A DNA stretch of 7,501 nt, from the NCBI GenBank assembly GCA_016209805.1, contig JACQVJ010000291.1, positions 1-7,501 of the forward strand, written 5' to 3'. Position numbers and translations under genes: made by a program. The notes beneath the pieces are model-generated. The model did no database searches, was not told the DNA's origin, and worked only from the letters and a program-made list of their open reading frames with translations. Numbering within the stretch: position 1 is the stretch's first letter; each line of letters starts with the position of its first letter. The stretch is from Ignavibacteriota bacterium. Lineage in GTDB: Bacteria; Bacteroidota; Ignavibacteria; UBA10030; UBA6906. This document shows positions 1-6,525 of the stretch, one piece after another.

Positions 1-3000
1 CTTGTAGGTCTGCCGGAGGTGTTGCAATGAGAGTTTCATTGGTGTGAGCGGGTTCTTGATCTCGTGGGCAACCTGCTTTGCCATCTCTTTCCACGCAACC
101 TCGCGCTCAAACCGGACAAGATCTTCCCGGCTTCTCTGCAGATCCTTTGTCATCTTTTCGAATGATCGAATGAGCTCCCCGATCTCACCATCGGCAGCTG
201 CCTTCACGCGCACATTCAAGTCACCCTGCGACACCCGCTTCGTAGCTTCAGTGAGACGATGAATTGGTGAAGCGATTCGATTGGCAAATGTGGTCGCAAT
301 AATCATGATCGCAATAAATACAATTGCATAGACCCCAAAGAGGATGGCGTTGCTTTTTGAAATTTCCTCATCGAGCGTGTCCTGCCGGTAAAGGGTCGGG
401 ACTGAGATGATTCCAATCGTATTCTGCTCCTCGTCCAGAAGAGGCCGGTAGCCGACCGCGTACTGATAGAGTCCGATGTTTTCCGTTTCGATGTGAAATC
501 GTTTCCCTTTCATGATTACATTTGCAAAAGCCGCACCGCTCAACCGGCGATCAAGTATGCCTGCCTCATAGAGCTCAGGTCTGCTGCTCACACGTAACTC
601 CCTGCCAAAGTAAAGATTGAAATCAGTTCCAGCCTCTACTGCAAGTTGTTCGGCCATCAATGGGGTAATTGCAGCATGTAACGTGTCGCCGAAACGTTGC
701 AACAGGTTCAACCCCACCGTGGACGTTTCCTGTTCGAGGCGCTGCGCGAGGTTTTCCATGAGGCGCTCTCGGGCCGACAATCGTCCGTAGAGAGCGATGA
801 TGACAATCGGAACAATTGCCGTAACGAACAGCGCAACAAGGAGCTTCCCCCGGAACGCAAAATCGTATCTTTTCCCACGAGCCCACTGGACCGCAAAGAA
901 CCCAATCAGCACAACAATAACAACGACCGCATAATACACCATCACCTTGACAATCCCGAAGAGGTGCCACAGCATACCAAGCTGTTCAAGACCAAGTGCT
1001 ACAATCGCATCACTGCCGGGGGAACGCCGCACATAAAACGTCTCATACTCCCTATCGCCTACGTGTTCGACGGCCCACAGTGACACCACCCTTGCATCAA
1101 CAAATTGCTCACGCACAGATGGAGACATTTTGTAACCGACAGGGATCCTTTTGTCATTGGTTGTGAACAAGGCCGCGTTGCGGAATTCCGAAACGATAAC
1201 GGGCCGGTAGAAAGATTCAAGGTTCTCCTGCGCCGATGTTCTGAGAATCGTCGGCGTCTCCCCTCTGAACAATGCCTGCTGTCCGGCAGACACAACGACC
1301 AGCCCATATCCAACGACCCGGCCGGCAACCTCAATTGGTGTCATGCCTGTATAGATTTTTACCGCGTTGATTCCCGATCCAACCTCTTCCACTCGAATAC
1401 TCCGGGTTGTTTCCGCAACCGTGGAACGGCTAATCTGTAACGACGAGAGACTCTGACCGCCAATCACGAACCGACTTAGTTCTTTTCCGGTCTCATCAAA
1501 TACCGCAAAGAGGCAATTGTACCCTTCTCGACTGGCCGAACTTCTTGCCCAATGAGTGAAGGCAAGCCTCGACGTCTCTTCCTGCTCGGCCCCAAGAAGA
1601 ATATCAAGAGTTTCCTCTGACTCAAAACTCCGAAGTGCCTCGTCAACAACATTCTTCAGCCAGCTATCGACCGGCCGCAAAACCTCCCCCGCAAAAACCT
1701 CAACCCGTTCCCGATCCCGCTCATGCACTTTATCGTCCAACAGTGGATAGAAGAACACTGCGGAAAGTGCCAGCGCGAGGAGAGAGTTTCCGAGTGTGGA
1801 AAGTGATTGACCTTTTTGCGCAGCTCTATGAATGTAGTATGTAAACACCAGCATCCCAAAGCCGAAAGCAAGTCGATACGAAGCGCTCATAAGTGGATTC
1901 TCCTGCAGCTCACCAAACAGGATCGCCGCAACGATAAACAATGCCGCAACGGAGATCCATGGAAGATGCTTCCACTTTTTCGCCAGCCCCTTACCACTGC
2001 TGAGTGTGACAAGAAAGGATGTGAGACCGACGACCACAACAATGAGGCAGAAGCTGATCACAAAGAGATTGAATACCATCAAGCCGAGCTCAAACGACGG
2101 TACAATGACGCGCGGATCGTTATACTTGAGAGTTGAATCAAATACCACACTCCTGATGATTGCACCATATCCCCTGAGAAGAAGATAGATCAGGGTAGTA
2201 ACGCACATTGCAATCAAAAGCCGCACCAGTCCATGCCAGGGATACCACCATGGAGATTTGGTGGTGTCCTGCCGCAACATCATCTGAGCGACCAGAACCG
2301 TATTCAGGAGCAATGCAAGAGAAGTAAGCGTCATCTCCCCAATCGACTTGGCAAGCCCTGCACCGAACTTCGAAGCGAAGTGTGTCGGGTCGAAGATTCC
2401 CGTACTGACAAACGACGTCGGCACATCAATCCAGAGAAGCGAATAACGCGCCAGCCAGACCAGCCCCGTAAGACACATGCTGCGGAGAAAAAGGGACTCG
2501 ATTCTCTGGGTCGGCTTCGAAAGGAGGACAAGCACAATGGCAAGAAGGAGGACAACAAGACTCCTGTGAAACAACGCAAATGAATTACTGATCTGTTCAA
2601 GAATCGTCGACCGCGCGGGACGCATAACGCTTGCAACACCAACCTTCCTCCCATCAATCCCCAGAAGAGAGACCGAAACAAAACGTCCGTCTTTTCGCAT
2701 TTCGGCGTTCTCCCCGAAAGCAATCTCGACCGTCGTTCCCAGATCCTTGCTCAGCTGATCAACGAGTCCTTCGCGTGTTATATATTTGTTGTTGAGGGGG
2801 TAGTTAACTTCAATCGTACGGCGAGTTATGATTGCGCCGACGATATTCCCTTCAGCACGGACCGGAACGGCTACAAACAGTTGAGAGTATATGGATCCCC
2901 GGGTAACGTACGATGTCAGCTGTCCACCAAGAGAAATCTGCACCTCACGTTGGTGCGGCGGACCGCTGCGGCCCTCCCACGCCACGAGGGCTCCTTCCTT

Positions 3001-3363
3001 ATCGTAGACCTCGACTCCAACATCGTATCTCTCGCTGACTGTCGAAAGGTGGCTGAACAATGATGCTGGCTCGCGATTCCGGCGCGCGAGATGCTCAACA
3101 ATCACCGAGTGCTGAGCCAGTTCAGCTGTTATCCTGCGCGTTGTTCGTTGAAGGCCGCTGAACCTCTCCTCCACGTTCCTGAGATCATCTTCGCACTCAG
3201 CATCAACAACCTTCTCCCAATTCCTGTCATAATAGGAAACGACAAGATACTCGGCAAGGTGGGAAAGCACCAGGAGTCCAACAATAAAAAAAACGATCCC
3301 GATTCGCCGGGACCGTCGTTTCACCAGTCGTTCGAACACGATATCACGTAACGCAGCACTCAT
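1..3363 (-). CDS. Large multi-domain membrane sensor histidine kinase, NtrY-like H-box; C-terminus beyond the window
   Basis: This is a two-component sensor kinase that should autophosphorylate on histidine in response to extracytoplasmic or membrane signals. The frame is open without a stop for 1121 codons and leaves the window, so the ATP-binding domain is not seen. Helices, read by eye: TM1 21-42; a block of eight at about 268-281, 296-313, 333-363, 379-403, 426-454, 467-484, 495-512 and 521-542; then 803-825, 839-860 and 1006-1026. Positively charged loops (458-466, 513-517, 829-838) fall on the predicted cytoplasmic side, which supports twelve helices. Three extracytoplasmic segments result: 44-266, 543-796 and 861-1004. 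They look Cache/PAS-like (VEVYDKEGALVAW, FAVFDETGKELSRF), but I cannot assign a family. A HAMP domain spans about 1027-1079 (P1033, EIGELIRSFEKM). The H-box HEIKNPLTPMKLSLQHL has phospho-acceptor H1100 and resembles NtrY kinases. A stop codon lies immediately before the ATG, so this is the earliest possible start. No Shine-Dalgarno is visible; translation is probably coupled to the DUF4783 gene 3 nt upstream. Confidence 0.93.
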   Translation of the reverse strand, partial: MSAALRDIVFERLVKRRSRRIGIVFFIVGLLVLSHLAEYLVVSYYDRNWEKVVDAECEDDLRNVEERFSGLQRTTRRITAELAQHSVIVEHLARRNREPASLFSHLSTVSERYDVGVEVYDKEGALVAWEGRSGPPHQREVQISLGGQLTSYVTRGSIYSQLFVAVPVRAEGNIVGAIITRRTIEVNYPLNNKYITREGLVDQLSKDLGTTVEIAFGENAEMRKDGRFVSVSLLGIDGRKVGVASVMRPARSTILEQISNSFALFHRSLVVLLLAIVLVLLSKPTQRIESLFLRSMCLTGLVWLARYSLLWIDVPTSFVSTGIFDPTHFASKFGAGLAKSIGEMTLTSLALLLNTVLVAQMMLRQDTTKSPWWYPWHGLVRLLIAMCVTTLIYLLLRGYGAIIRSVVFDSTLKYNDPRVIVPSFELGLMVFNLFVISFCLIVVVVGLTSFLVTLSSGKGLAKKWKHLPWISVAALFIVAAILFGELQENPLMSASYRLAFGFGMLVFTYYIHRAAQKGQSLSTLGNSLLALALSAVFFYPLLDDKVHERDRERVEVFAGEVLRPVDSWLKNVVDEALRSFESEETLDILLGAEQEETSRLAFTHWARSSASREGYNCLFAVFDETGKELSRFVIGGQSLSSLQISRSTVAETTRSIRVEEVGSGINAVKIYTGMTPIEVAGRVVGYGLVVVSAGQQALFRGETPTILRTSAQENLESFYRPVIVSEFRNAALFTTNDKRIPVGYKMSPSVREQFVDARVVSLWAVEHVGDREYETFYVRRSPGSDAIVALGLEQLGMLWHLFGIVKVMVYYAVVVIVVLIGFFAVQWARGKRYDFAFRGKLLVALFVTAIVPIVIIALYGRLSARERLMENLAQRLEQETSTVGLNLLQRFGDTLHAAITPLMAEQLAVEAGTDFNLYFGRELRVSSRPELYEAGILDRRLSGAAFANVIMKGKRFHIETENIGLYQYAVGYRPLLDEEQNTIGIISVPTLYRQDTLDEEISKSNAILFGVYAIVFIAIMIIATTFANRIASPIHRLTEATKRVSQGDLNVRVKAAADGEIGELIRSFEKMTKDLQRSREDLVRFEREVAWKEMAKQVAHEIKNPLTPMKLSLQHLRQTYK

Positions 3364-3366
3364 TCA

Positions 3367-3990
3367 CTAGTATATGTTTATCTGGGTAATAACCCACCGA
3401 TCTCCTGCCCGTGATAACGAAACATACACTTGCGCAATCTCGCGCGTTCCTTTGAAGCTTAGCCCTGCACTCCCTGTTGCATACGGGTTTGACTCCGATT
3501 CTCCGATGGTAGTGAAATCGAAACTCATCACCCGCCTTGACCTGAAGTAGTTCTCAAGCACATAGTAGGCCTGGTTTGCACTGTAGTAACCGCTCTCCCC
3601 GTCACGGAGATTCACAAAGACCTGCGATGCAAAATGCTCGGCAAACACACCGATGTTCCCCGACGAGAGACCTTGTTGGACACCCTCAAAGATTCCCCGG
3701 TAATCTCCGGTAACCTGACGACCCGACCGCTTCTGGTCGATAAGGTTTTGTCGTTGGCGGATCTGGACGTCTGTTGGTGGAGGGACAACAGGATCGGAAG
3801 TAGCGGGTGGTGACACCCTTCGCACCGGTTCTCGTGCCTGCCGTGCGTCGTCTCTCGACGGTTCTTTTCTCCTTCCTTTTTCTTCCGATTGTTTATCTCG
3901 CTGGCGGCCCGAATCGCGCTTTTCCTGTGCAGTCGTGCACATGGTTGAAAGTACAAGGAGGGCAAGTCCTAGTGCAGTAAGAAGTTTCAT
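3367..3990 (-). CDS. Secreted DUF4783-type protein with a charged linker
   Basis: This is a 207-residue exported protein of unknown function. Residues 1-21 form a signal peptide (MKLL, hydrophobic core, then TTA before Q22). C18 is not in a good lipobox (STMC), so I favour signal peptidase I cleavage and a periplasmic location. Residues 22-58 are dense in Arg, Lys, Glu and Asp, and 59-73 are Pro-rich (SPPATSDPVVPPPT); this looks like a disordered linker. Residues about 97-207 match what I remember of DUF4783, a small NTF2-like domain common in Bacteroidota: GLSSGNIGVFAEHFASQV, then GESGYYSANQAYYVL at 131-145, ending in DRWVITQINIY. The last codon lies 3 nt before the histidine kinase start, so the two are almost certainly cotranscribed. 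A link to the kinase's sensory segments is inference. No Shine-Dalgarno is visible; the start is fixed by the signal peptide. The family call is from memory of the motif, not a search. Confidence 0.88.
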   Translation of the reverse strand: MKLLTALGLALLVLSTMCTTAQEKRDSGRQRDKQSEEKGRRKEPSRDDARQAREPVRRVSPPATSDPVVPPPTDVQIRQRQNLIDQKRSGRQVTGDYRGIFEGVQQGLSSGNIGVFAEHFASQVFVNLRDGESGYYSANQAYYVLENYFRSRRVMSFDFTTIGESESNPYATGSAGLSFKGTREIAQVYVSLSRAGDRWVITQINIY

Positions 3991-4009
3991 GTCGTTATCA
4001 CTTGTGTGG

Positions 4010-4039
4010 CAAATTAAGGCATACTATTCACAAAGTCAA
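4010..4039 (-). promoter_or_regulatory. Candidate promoter for the DUF4783-histidine kinase operon
   Basis: On the minus strand TTGACT (4034-4039) is followed after 17 nt by TAATTT (4011-4016). TTGACT matches the sigma-70 -35 consensus at five of six positions; TAATTT matches the -10 only at its most conserved T, A and T. The same stretch also reads TTG, 19 nt, TTAATTTG (4010-4017), close to the Bacteroidota -33 TTG and -7 TAnnTTTG pattern. It sits about 20 nt before the DUF4783 start codon, so the leader would be short, in line with the missing Shine-Dalgarno. It also lies beyond both inverted repeats of this gap, which fits a transcription unit boundary. Confidence 0.4.
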
Positions 4040-4094
4040 CGCTGCTGTTTATATGAACTTGAGTGACATCTCTTCAAAACCAACAATGGAGAAG

Positions 4095-4138
4095 GGCACC
4101 GCTCATCCGGCCACCATCAAGTCCGTGCGAGCGGCACC
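4095..4138 (-). other. Inverted repeat 2: 10-bp stem, 24-nt loop
   Basis: In a minus-strand transcript the arms GGUGCCGCUC (4138-4129) and GAGCGGUGCC (4104-4095) pair over ten positions, eight Watson-Crick and two G-U. On the plus strand the same two positions become C-A mismatches, so the structure favours minus-strand RNA. No U-tract follows directly, so it is not a canonical terminator. It could be a 3' end structure of the lipoprotein mRNA. Confidence 0.4.
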
Positions 4139-4159
4139 TGCAATCTCCACTGTTGTCTT

Positions 4160-4203
4160 CCTTACCCACCAGCACACTTCGTCTCTTCAAGTCCCGGGTA
4201 AGG
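4160..4203 (-). other. Inverted repeat 1: perfect 8-bp stem, 28-nt loop
   Basis: CCTTACCC (4203-4196 on the minus strand) pairs perfectly with GGGTAAGG (4167-4160). The stem starts 10 nt after the lipoprotein stop codon, a usual place for a transcript-end structure, but no T-run follows. It has the same 44-nt total length as the second inverted repeat in this gap, and both carry GGACTTGA soon after the 5' arm. The rest of the 223-nt gap (3991-4213) shows no convincing coding frame; the other signal I see there is the promoter candidate near 4010-4039. Confidence 0.4.
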
Positions 4204-4213
4204 CAGAGAATCT

Positions 4214-5014
4214 TCAACGCACCTTGTCTTTATGCTCAGTTGTTCGGACGCCACCTTTGCGGGATGAACCCTTCAGCATCGGATTGGACTCCTGCAACTG
4301 GTACGTCCAGTCAAACACAACGCGACTCGGCGAAACATTCGTCACGCGAAACTTCGCATAGTGGTCGTCCCACGCCCACACAACATACGTGTGACCAACC
4401 CGGAGCCGGACATCGTGCGTCGGCGACCACCCTTCGGAAGGTGCAACTCGAATATCCAGGATCGATTGAGTCGGACCCATATCCTGAATGTCAGTATCCT
4501 CCCGGACATTCATATAGAATTCACCGTTGTAGTTCTCGAAGTACATATCTGCATACAGATCGTTGAAAGGCACAACGGAGTATTCTGAAAAGTCGTATCC
4601 ACCTGTTCCCGGAGCGCGCCGAAAATCATCCAACACGACCCCATAACCTTCCGGTCGCGGAACGTCATACACGACATCGCGACTCAACTCACTTTCATTG
4701 CCGTCATAATCGAATGCAGTAACAGCATAGTAGTACGTGTTTCCATTGCGTGCACCGTCATCGAGAAAGTATGACTCGCGGGTGGAGCCGATGAGCTCGT
4801 AACGTCCGGAGTACGTTGAGCTGACAAACACGTTGTACCCGGCGATATCACTTTCAGGGTTCTCAGTCCAGAATAATTCGATGAAGTTGTCGCCGGTTTC
4901 CGTATAGAGACCTGATGGAGCTTCTGGGGGTGTGAAGTCGTCATGGTCGACGAATTTTTGGCACCCGACCAAAAGTACTATCACCAATATGACTACAGTG
5001 TGAGCGGCTTTCAT
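4214..5014 (-). CDS. Lipoprotein with a fibronectin type III domain and an uncharacterised C-terminal domain
   Basis: This 266-residue lipoprotein is probably anchored in the outer membrane. The N-terminus has Lys2, a hydrophobic stretch 7-16 and the lipobox LVGC with lipidated C18. A short acidic spacer leads to a fibronectin type III fold at about 31-118, recognised from APSGL at the start, W49 in IELFWTEN, Y60 in IAGYNVF, and the closing TYYYAVTAFDYDGNES strand at 93-108. Residues about 121-246 form a second, aromatic-rich domain (for example GHTYVVWAWDDHYAKFRV from 207, and VVFDWTYQL). I have the impression of similar C-termini in Ignavibacteria lipoproteins but cannot name a family. The last 20 residues are Lys/Arg-rich and look unstructured. 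A good GGGAG Shine-Dalgarno lies 6 nt before the ATG. It stands alone between the pyr genes and the kinase unit, with gaps of 194 and 223 nt. A role in surface binding or assembly is only suggested by the domain type. Confidence 0.9.
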   Translation of the reverse strand: MKAAHTVVILVIVLLVGCQKFVDHDDFTPPEAPSGLYTETGDNFIELFWTENPESDIAGYNVFVSSTYSGRYELIGSTRESYFLDDGARNGNTYYYAVTAFDYDGNESELSRDVVYDVPRPEGYGVVLDDFRRAPGTGGYDFSEYSVVPFNDLYADMYFENYNGEFYMNVREDTDIQDMGPTQSILDIRVAPSEGWSPTHDVRLRVGHTYVVWAWDDHYAKFRVTNVSPSRVVFDWTYQLQESNPMLKGSSRKGGVRTTEHKDKVR

Positions 5015-5200
5015 TGTCTACTCCCGTATTAGCGTCTGGTTGGAAGGGGGCAAACCATGTGCCACCACCATCATAGGAAATATCATACTGAAATGGATAT
5101 GTTTTGGGGATGGGAGGAATCGGAAAGGTGCGCGATCGTGTAGATGAACCTATCCACTCGTCCAGTAATCAGGACGGTCAAGGGACGGAACATCAGCATC
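5015..5200 (-). pseudogene. Possible decayed coding remnant with one Asp-box (BNR) motif
   Basis: The gap between pyrC and the lipoprotein gene has no intact gene, but one minus-strand frame is open from 5168 to 4944 and reads YPFQYDISYDGGGTWFAP around 5055-5078. SYDGGGTW fits the Asp-box pattern S-x-D-x-G-x-T-W of BNR/sialidase-type beta-propellers. Just upstream, in another frame between stops (5153-5200), DADVPSLDRPDYWTSG looks protein-like, and a single frameshift near 5150 would join it to the Asp-box frame. There is no start codon with a ribosome site. The frame overlaps the true lipoprotein start, so it cannot be that gene's N-terminus. It could be a fragment of a lost neighbour or a chance open frame. 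I see no terminator here: the CGTCC/GGACG hairpin at 5159-5176 has no T-run. Confidence 0.25.
5021..5025 (-). promoter_or_regulatory. Ribosome binding site of the lipoprotein gene
   Basis: GGGAG on the minus strand, 6 nt before the ATG at 5014. It supports the start that yields an intact lipobox signal peptide. Confidence 0.65.
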
Positions 5201-5208
5201 CTAACAAT

Positions 5209-6510
5209 CTAAGGAGAGAGAAACGACCAATACACCTGACCATTGTTGATAACACCAACCGGACGCCCGGTGAGTCGCCTTCCTCCGAAAGGAGAGTTCT
5301 TCGACTTTGATTTGAACTTGCGCACATCAACCACCCATTCGGCTACAGGATCAAAGATCGTCACATTTGCGGTTTCACCTTCAGCGATCACGATCGTGGG
5401 CAGATGTAAGATGCGGCGCGGGTTGACCGAAAATTTCTCAACAAGCTGGTAGATTGAAAGGACTCCCTTCATCACAAGTTCAGTAACCGAAAGTCCGATC
5501 GCAGTTTCGAGGCCAATGATGCCAAACGGTGCTTGCTGAAATTCCACCTGCTTCTCATCGAAAGAATGCGGTGCATGGTCGGTCGCAATTACATCGATTG
5601 TCCCGTCTTTCAACCCCCGCTTTAACTCTTCAACATCGTCACGAGTGCGGAGGGGGGGATTCATTTTTGTGTTCGTGTCATACGTGCGAACGGCATCATC
5701 CGTGAGAGTAAAATGATGTGGCGCCACCTCGGCCGTTACTGGAGATCCTTTGGCCTTTCCTGCACGCACAAGCTCTGTCGCTCCGGCCGTGCTCATGTGA
5801 GCAACATGGTACTGTCCATTTGCATAGCCCGCCAGCGGAATGTCGCGGGCAATCATCGTGTCTTCCGCGATGTCCGGCATTCCGGGGAGGCCAAGTGCTG
5901 TTGAGTTGAAGCCTTCGTTCATCACACCTCCCTTTGTGAGCGGGAGATCCTGTGCATGTTGAATGATCGGCTTCTTAAACATACTGGCATACTCCAGCGC
6001 CCGACGCATGATCTCGGCGTTGTGAATCGGGTCCCCATCGTCTGTGAACGCAACTGCACCAGCTGTTGCAAGCTCGGCAAGAGGGGCAAGGTGTTCACCC
6101 TTTCTTCCTTTTGTCACGGCTGCAATTAGGAACACGTCCAGCAGGCCGTCAAGCGCTGCTTTTGCCCGCTCTCGAATGAACCTCACGACCGACTCGTCGT
6201 CGATTGGAGGATTCGTATTCGGCATGCAGCAAACCGCTGTGAAGCCACCGGCCGCGGCAGCAGTGCACCCGGTCAATATGGTTTCCTTGTGCTCAAACCC
6301 AGGTTCGCGAAGATGCACATGCATATCGATAAAACCCGGAGCCACGATCTTGCCCTTCAAGTCAATCACCTCGACGTGTGAAGGAACCGAGAGCGCTGCT
6401 CCAAGCCTGTCGATCCTCCCTTCTACAATATGAATATCCAGAGTTTCATCGCGACCCGACACCGGATCTACGAGTTTCCCTCCTTTAAGTAGCATCTGCC
6501 TACGATTCAT
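5209..6510 (-). CDS. pyrC: Dihydroorotase, class I
   Basis: This cytoplasmic zinc enzyme cyclises N-carbamoyl-L-aspartate to L-dihydroorotate, step three of de novo UMP synthesis. At 433 residues it has the usual class I length. The amidohydrolase barrel shows all key motifs: PGFIDMHVHLREPG with metal ligands H64 and H66; MPNTNPP at 96-102, binding substrate; FTDDG with D157/D158, the aspartate that takes the place of a carboxylated lysine in class I enzymes; QHAQD with H185; HVAHMST with H238; APHHF at 263-267; and ATDHAPHS with the catalytic D311. The C-terminal SKSKNSPFGG and GRPVG complete the small beta domain. It begins 15 nt after the pyrB stop, so the two are one operon. The Shine-Dalgarno is weak (GGAT at -14). 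A start at M6 (ATG 6493-6495), preceded by AGG, is a possible alternative, since many homologues begin near MLLKGG. Class I enzymes are known to associate with the aspartate carbamoyltransferase in some bacteria, which fits this pairing. Confidence 0.97.
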   Translation of the reverse strand: MNRRQMLLKGGKLVDPVSGRDETLDIHIVEGRIDRLGAALSVPSHVEVIDLKGKIVAPGFIDMHVHLREPGFEHKETILTGCTAAAAGGFTAVCCMPNTNPPIDDESVVRFIRERAKAALDGLLDVFLIAAVTKGRKGEHLAPLAELATAGAVAFTDDGDPIHNAEIMRRALEYASMFKKPIIQHAQDLPLTKGGVMNEGFNSTALGLPGMPDIAEDTMIARDIPLAGYANGQYHVAHMSTAGATELVRAGKAKGSPVTAEVAPHHFTLTDDAVRTYDTNTKMNPPLRTRDDVEELKRGLKDGTIDVIATDHAPHSFDEKQVEFQQAPFGIIGLETAIGLSVTELVMKGVLSIYQLVEKFSVNPRRILHLPTIVIAEGETANVTIFDPVAEWVVDVRKFKSKSKNSPFGGRRLTGRPVGVINNGQVYWSFLSP

Positions 6511-6525
6511 ATATCGATCATCCGT

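Noticed and set aside
697..2583. Several plus- and minus-strand open frames of 60-130 codons
   Set aside because: All lie inside the continuous kinase frame on the minus strand. Their translations are low-quality Arg/Ser/Pro-rich shadow sequences without domain features.
3931..3939. C18 of the DUF4783 protein as a lipobox cysteine
   Set aside because: The preceding residues are S-T-M, which do not fit the lipobox; an ordinary signal peptidase I site after A21 is more likely.
4063..4566. 167-codon plus-strand open frame
   Set aside because: It lies antisense to the clear lipoprotein gene and the adjacent gap, has no ribosome site, and its translation shows no recognisable fold or composition of a real protein.
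5080..5085. TATGAT as a -10 element for the lipoprotein gene
   Set aside because: No acceptable -35 or -33 element is found at the right spacing upstream on the minus strand.
5159..5176. CGTCC/GGACG hairpin downstream of pyrC as a terminator
   Set aside because: Only five base pairs with an 8-nt loop, and no T-run follows on the minus strand.
6044..6433. 129-codon plus-strand open frame antisense to pyrC
   Set aside because: A shadow of the well-conserved pyrC frame; no start site or motif of its own.
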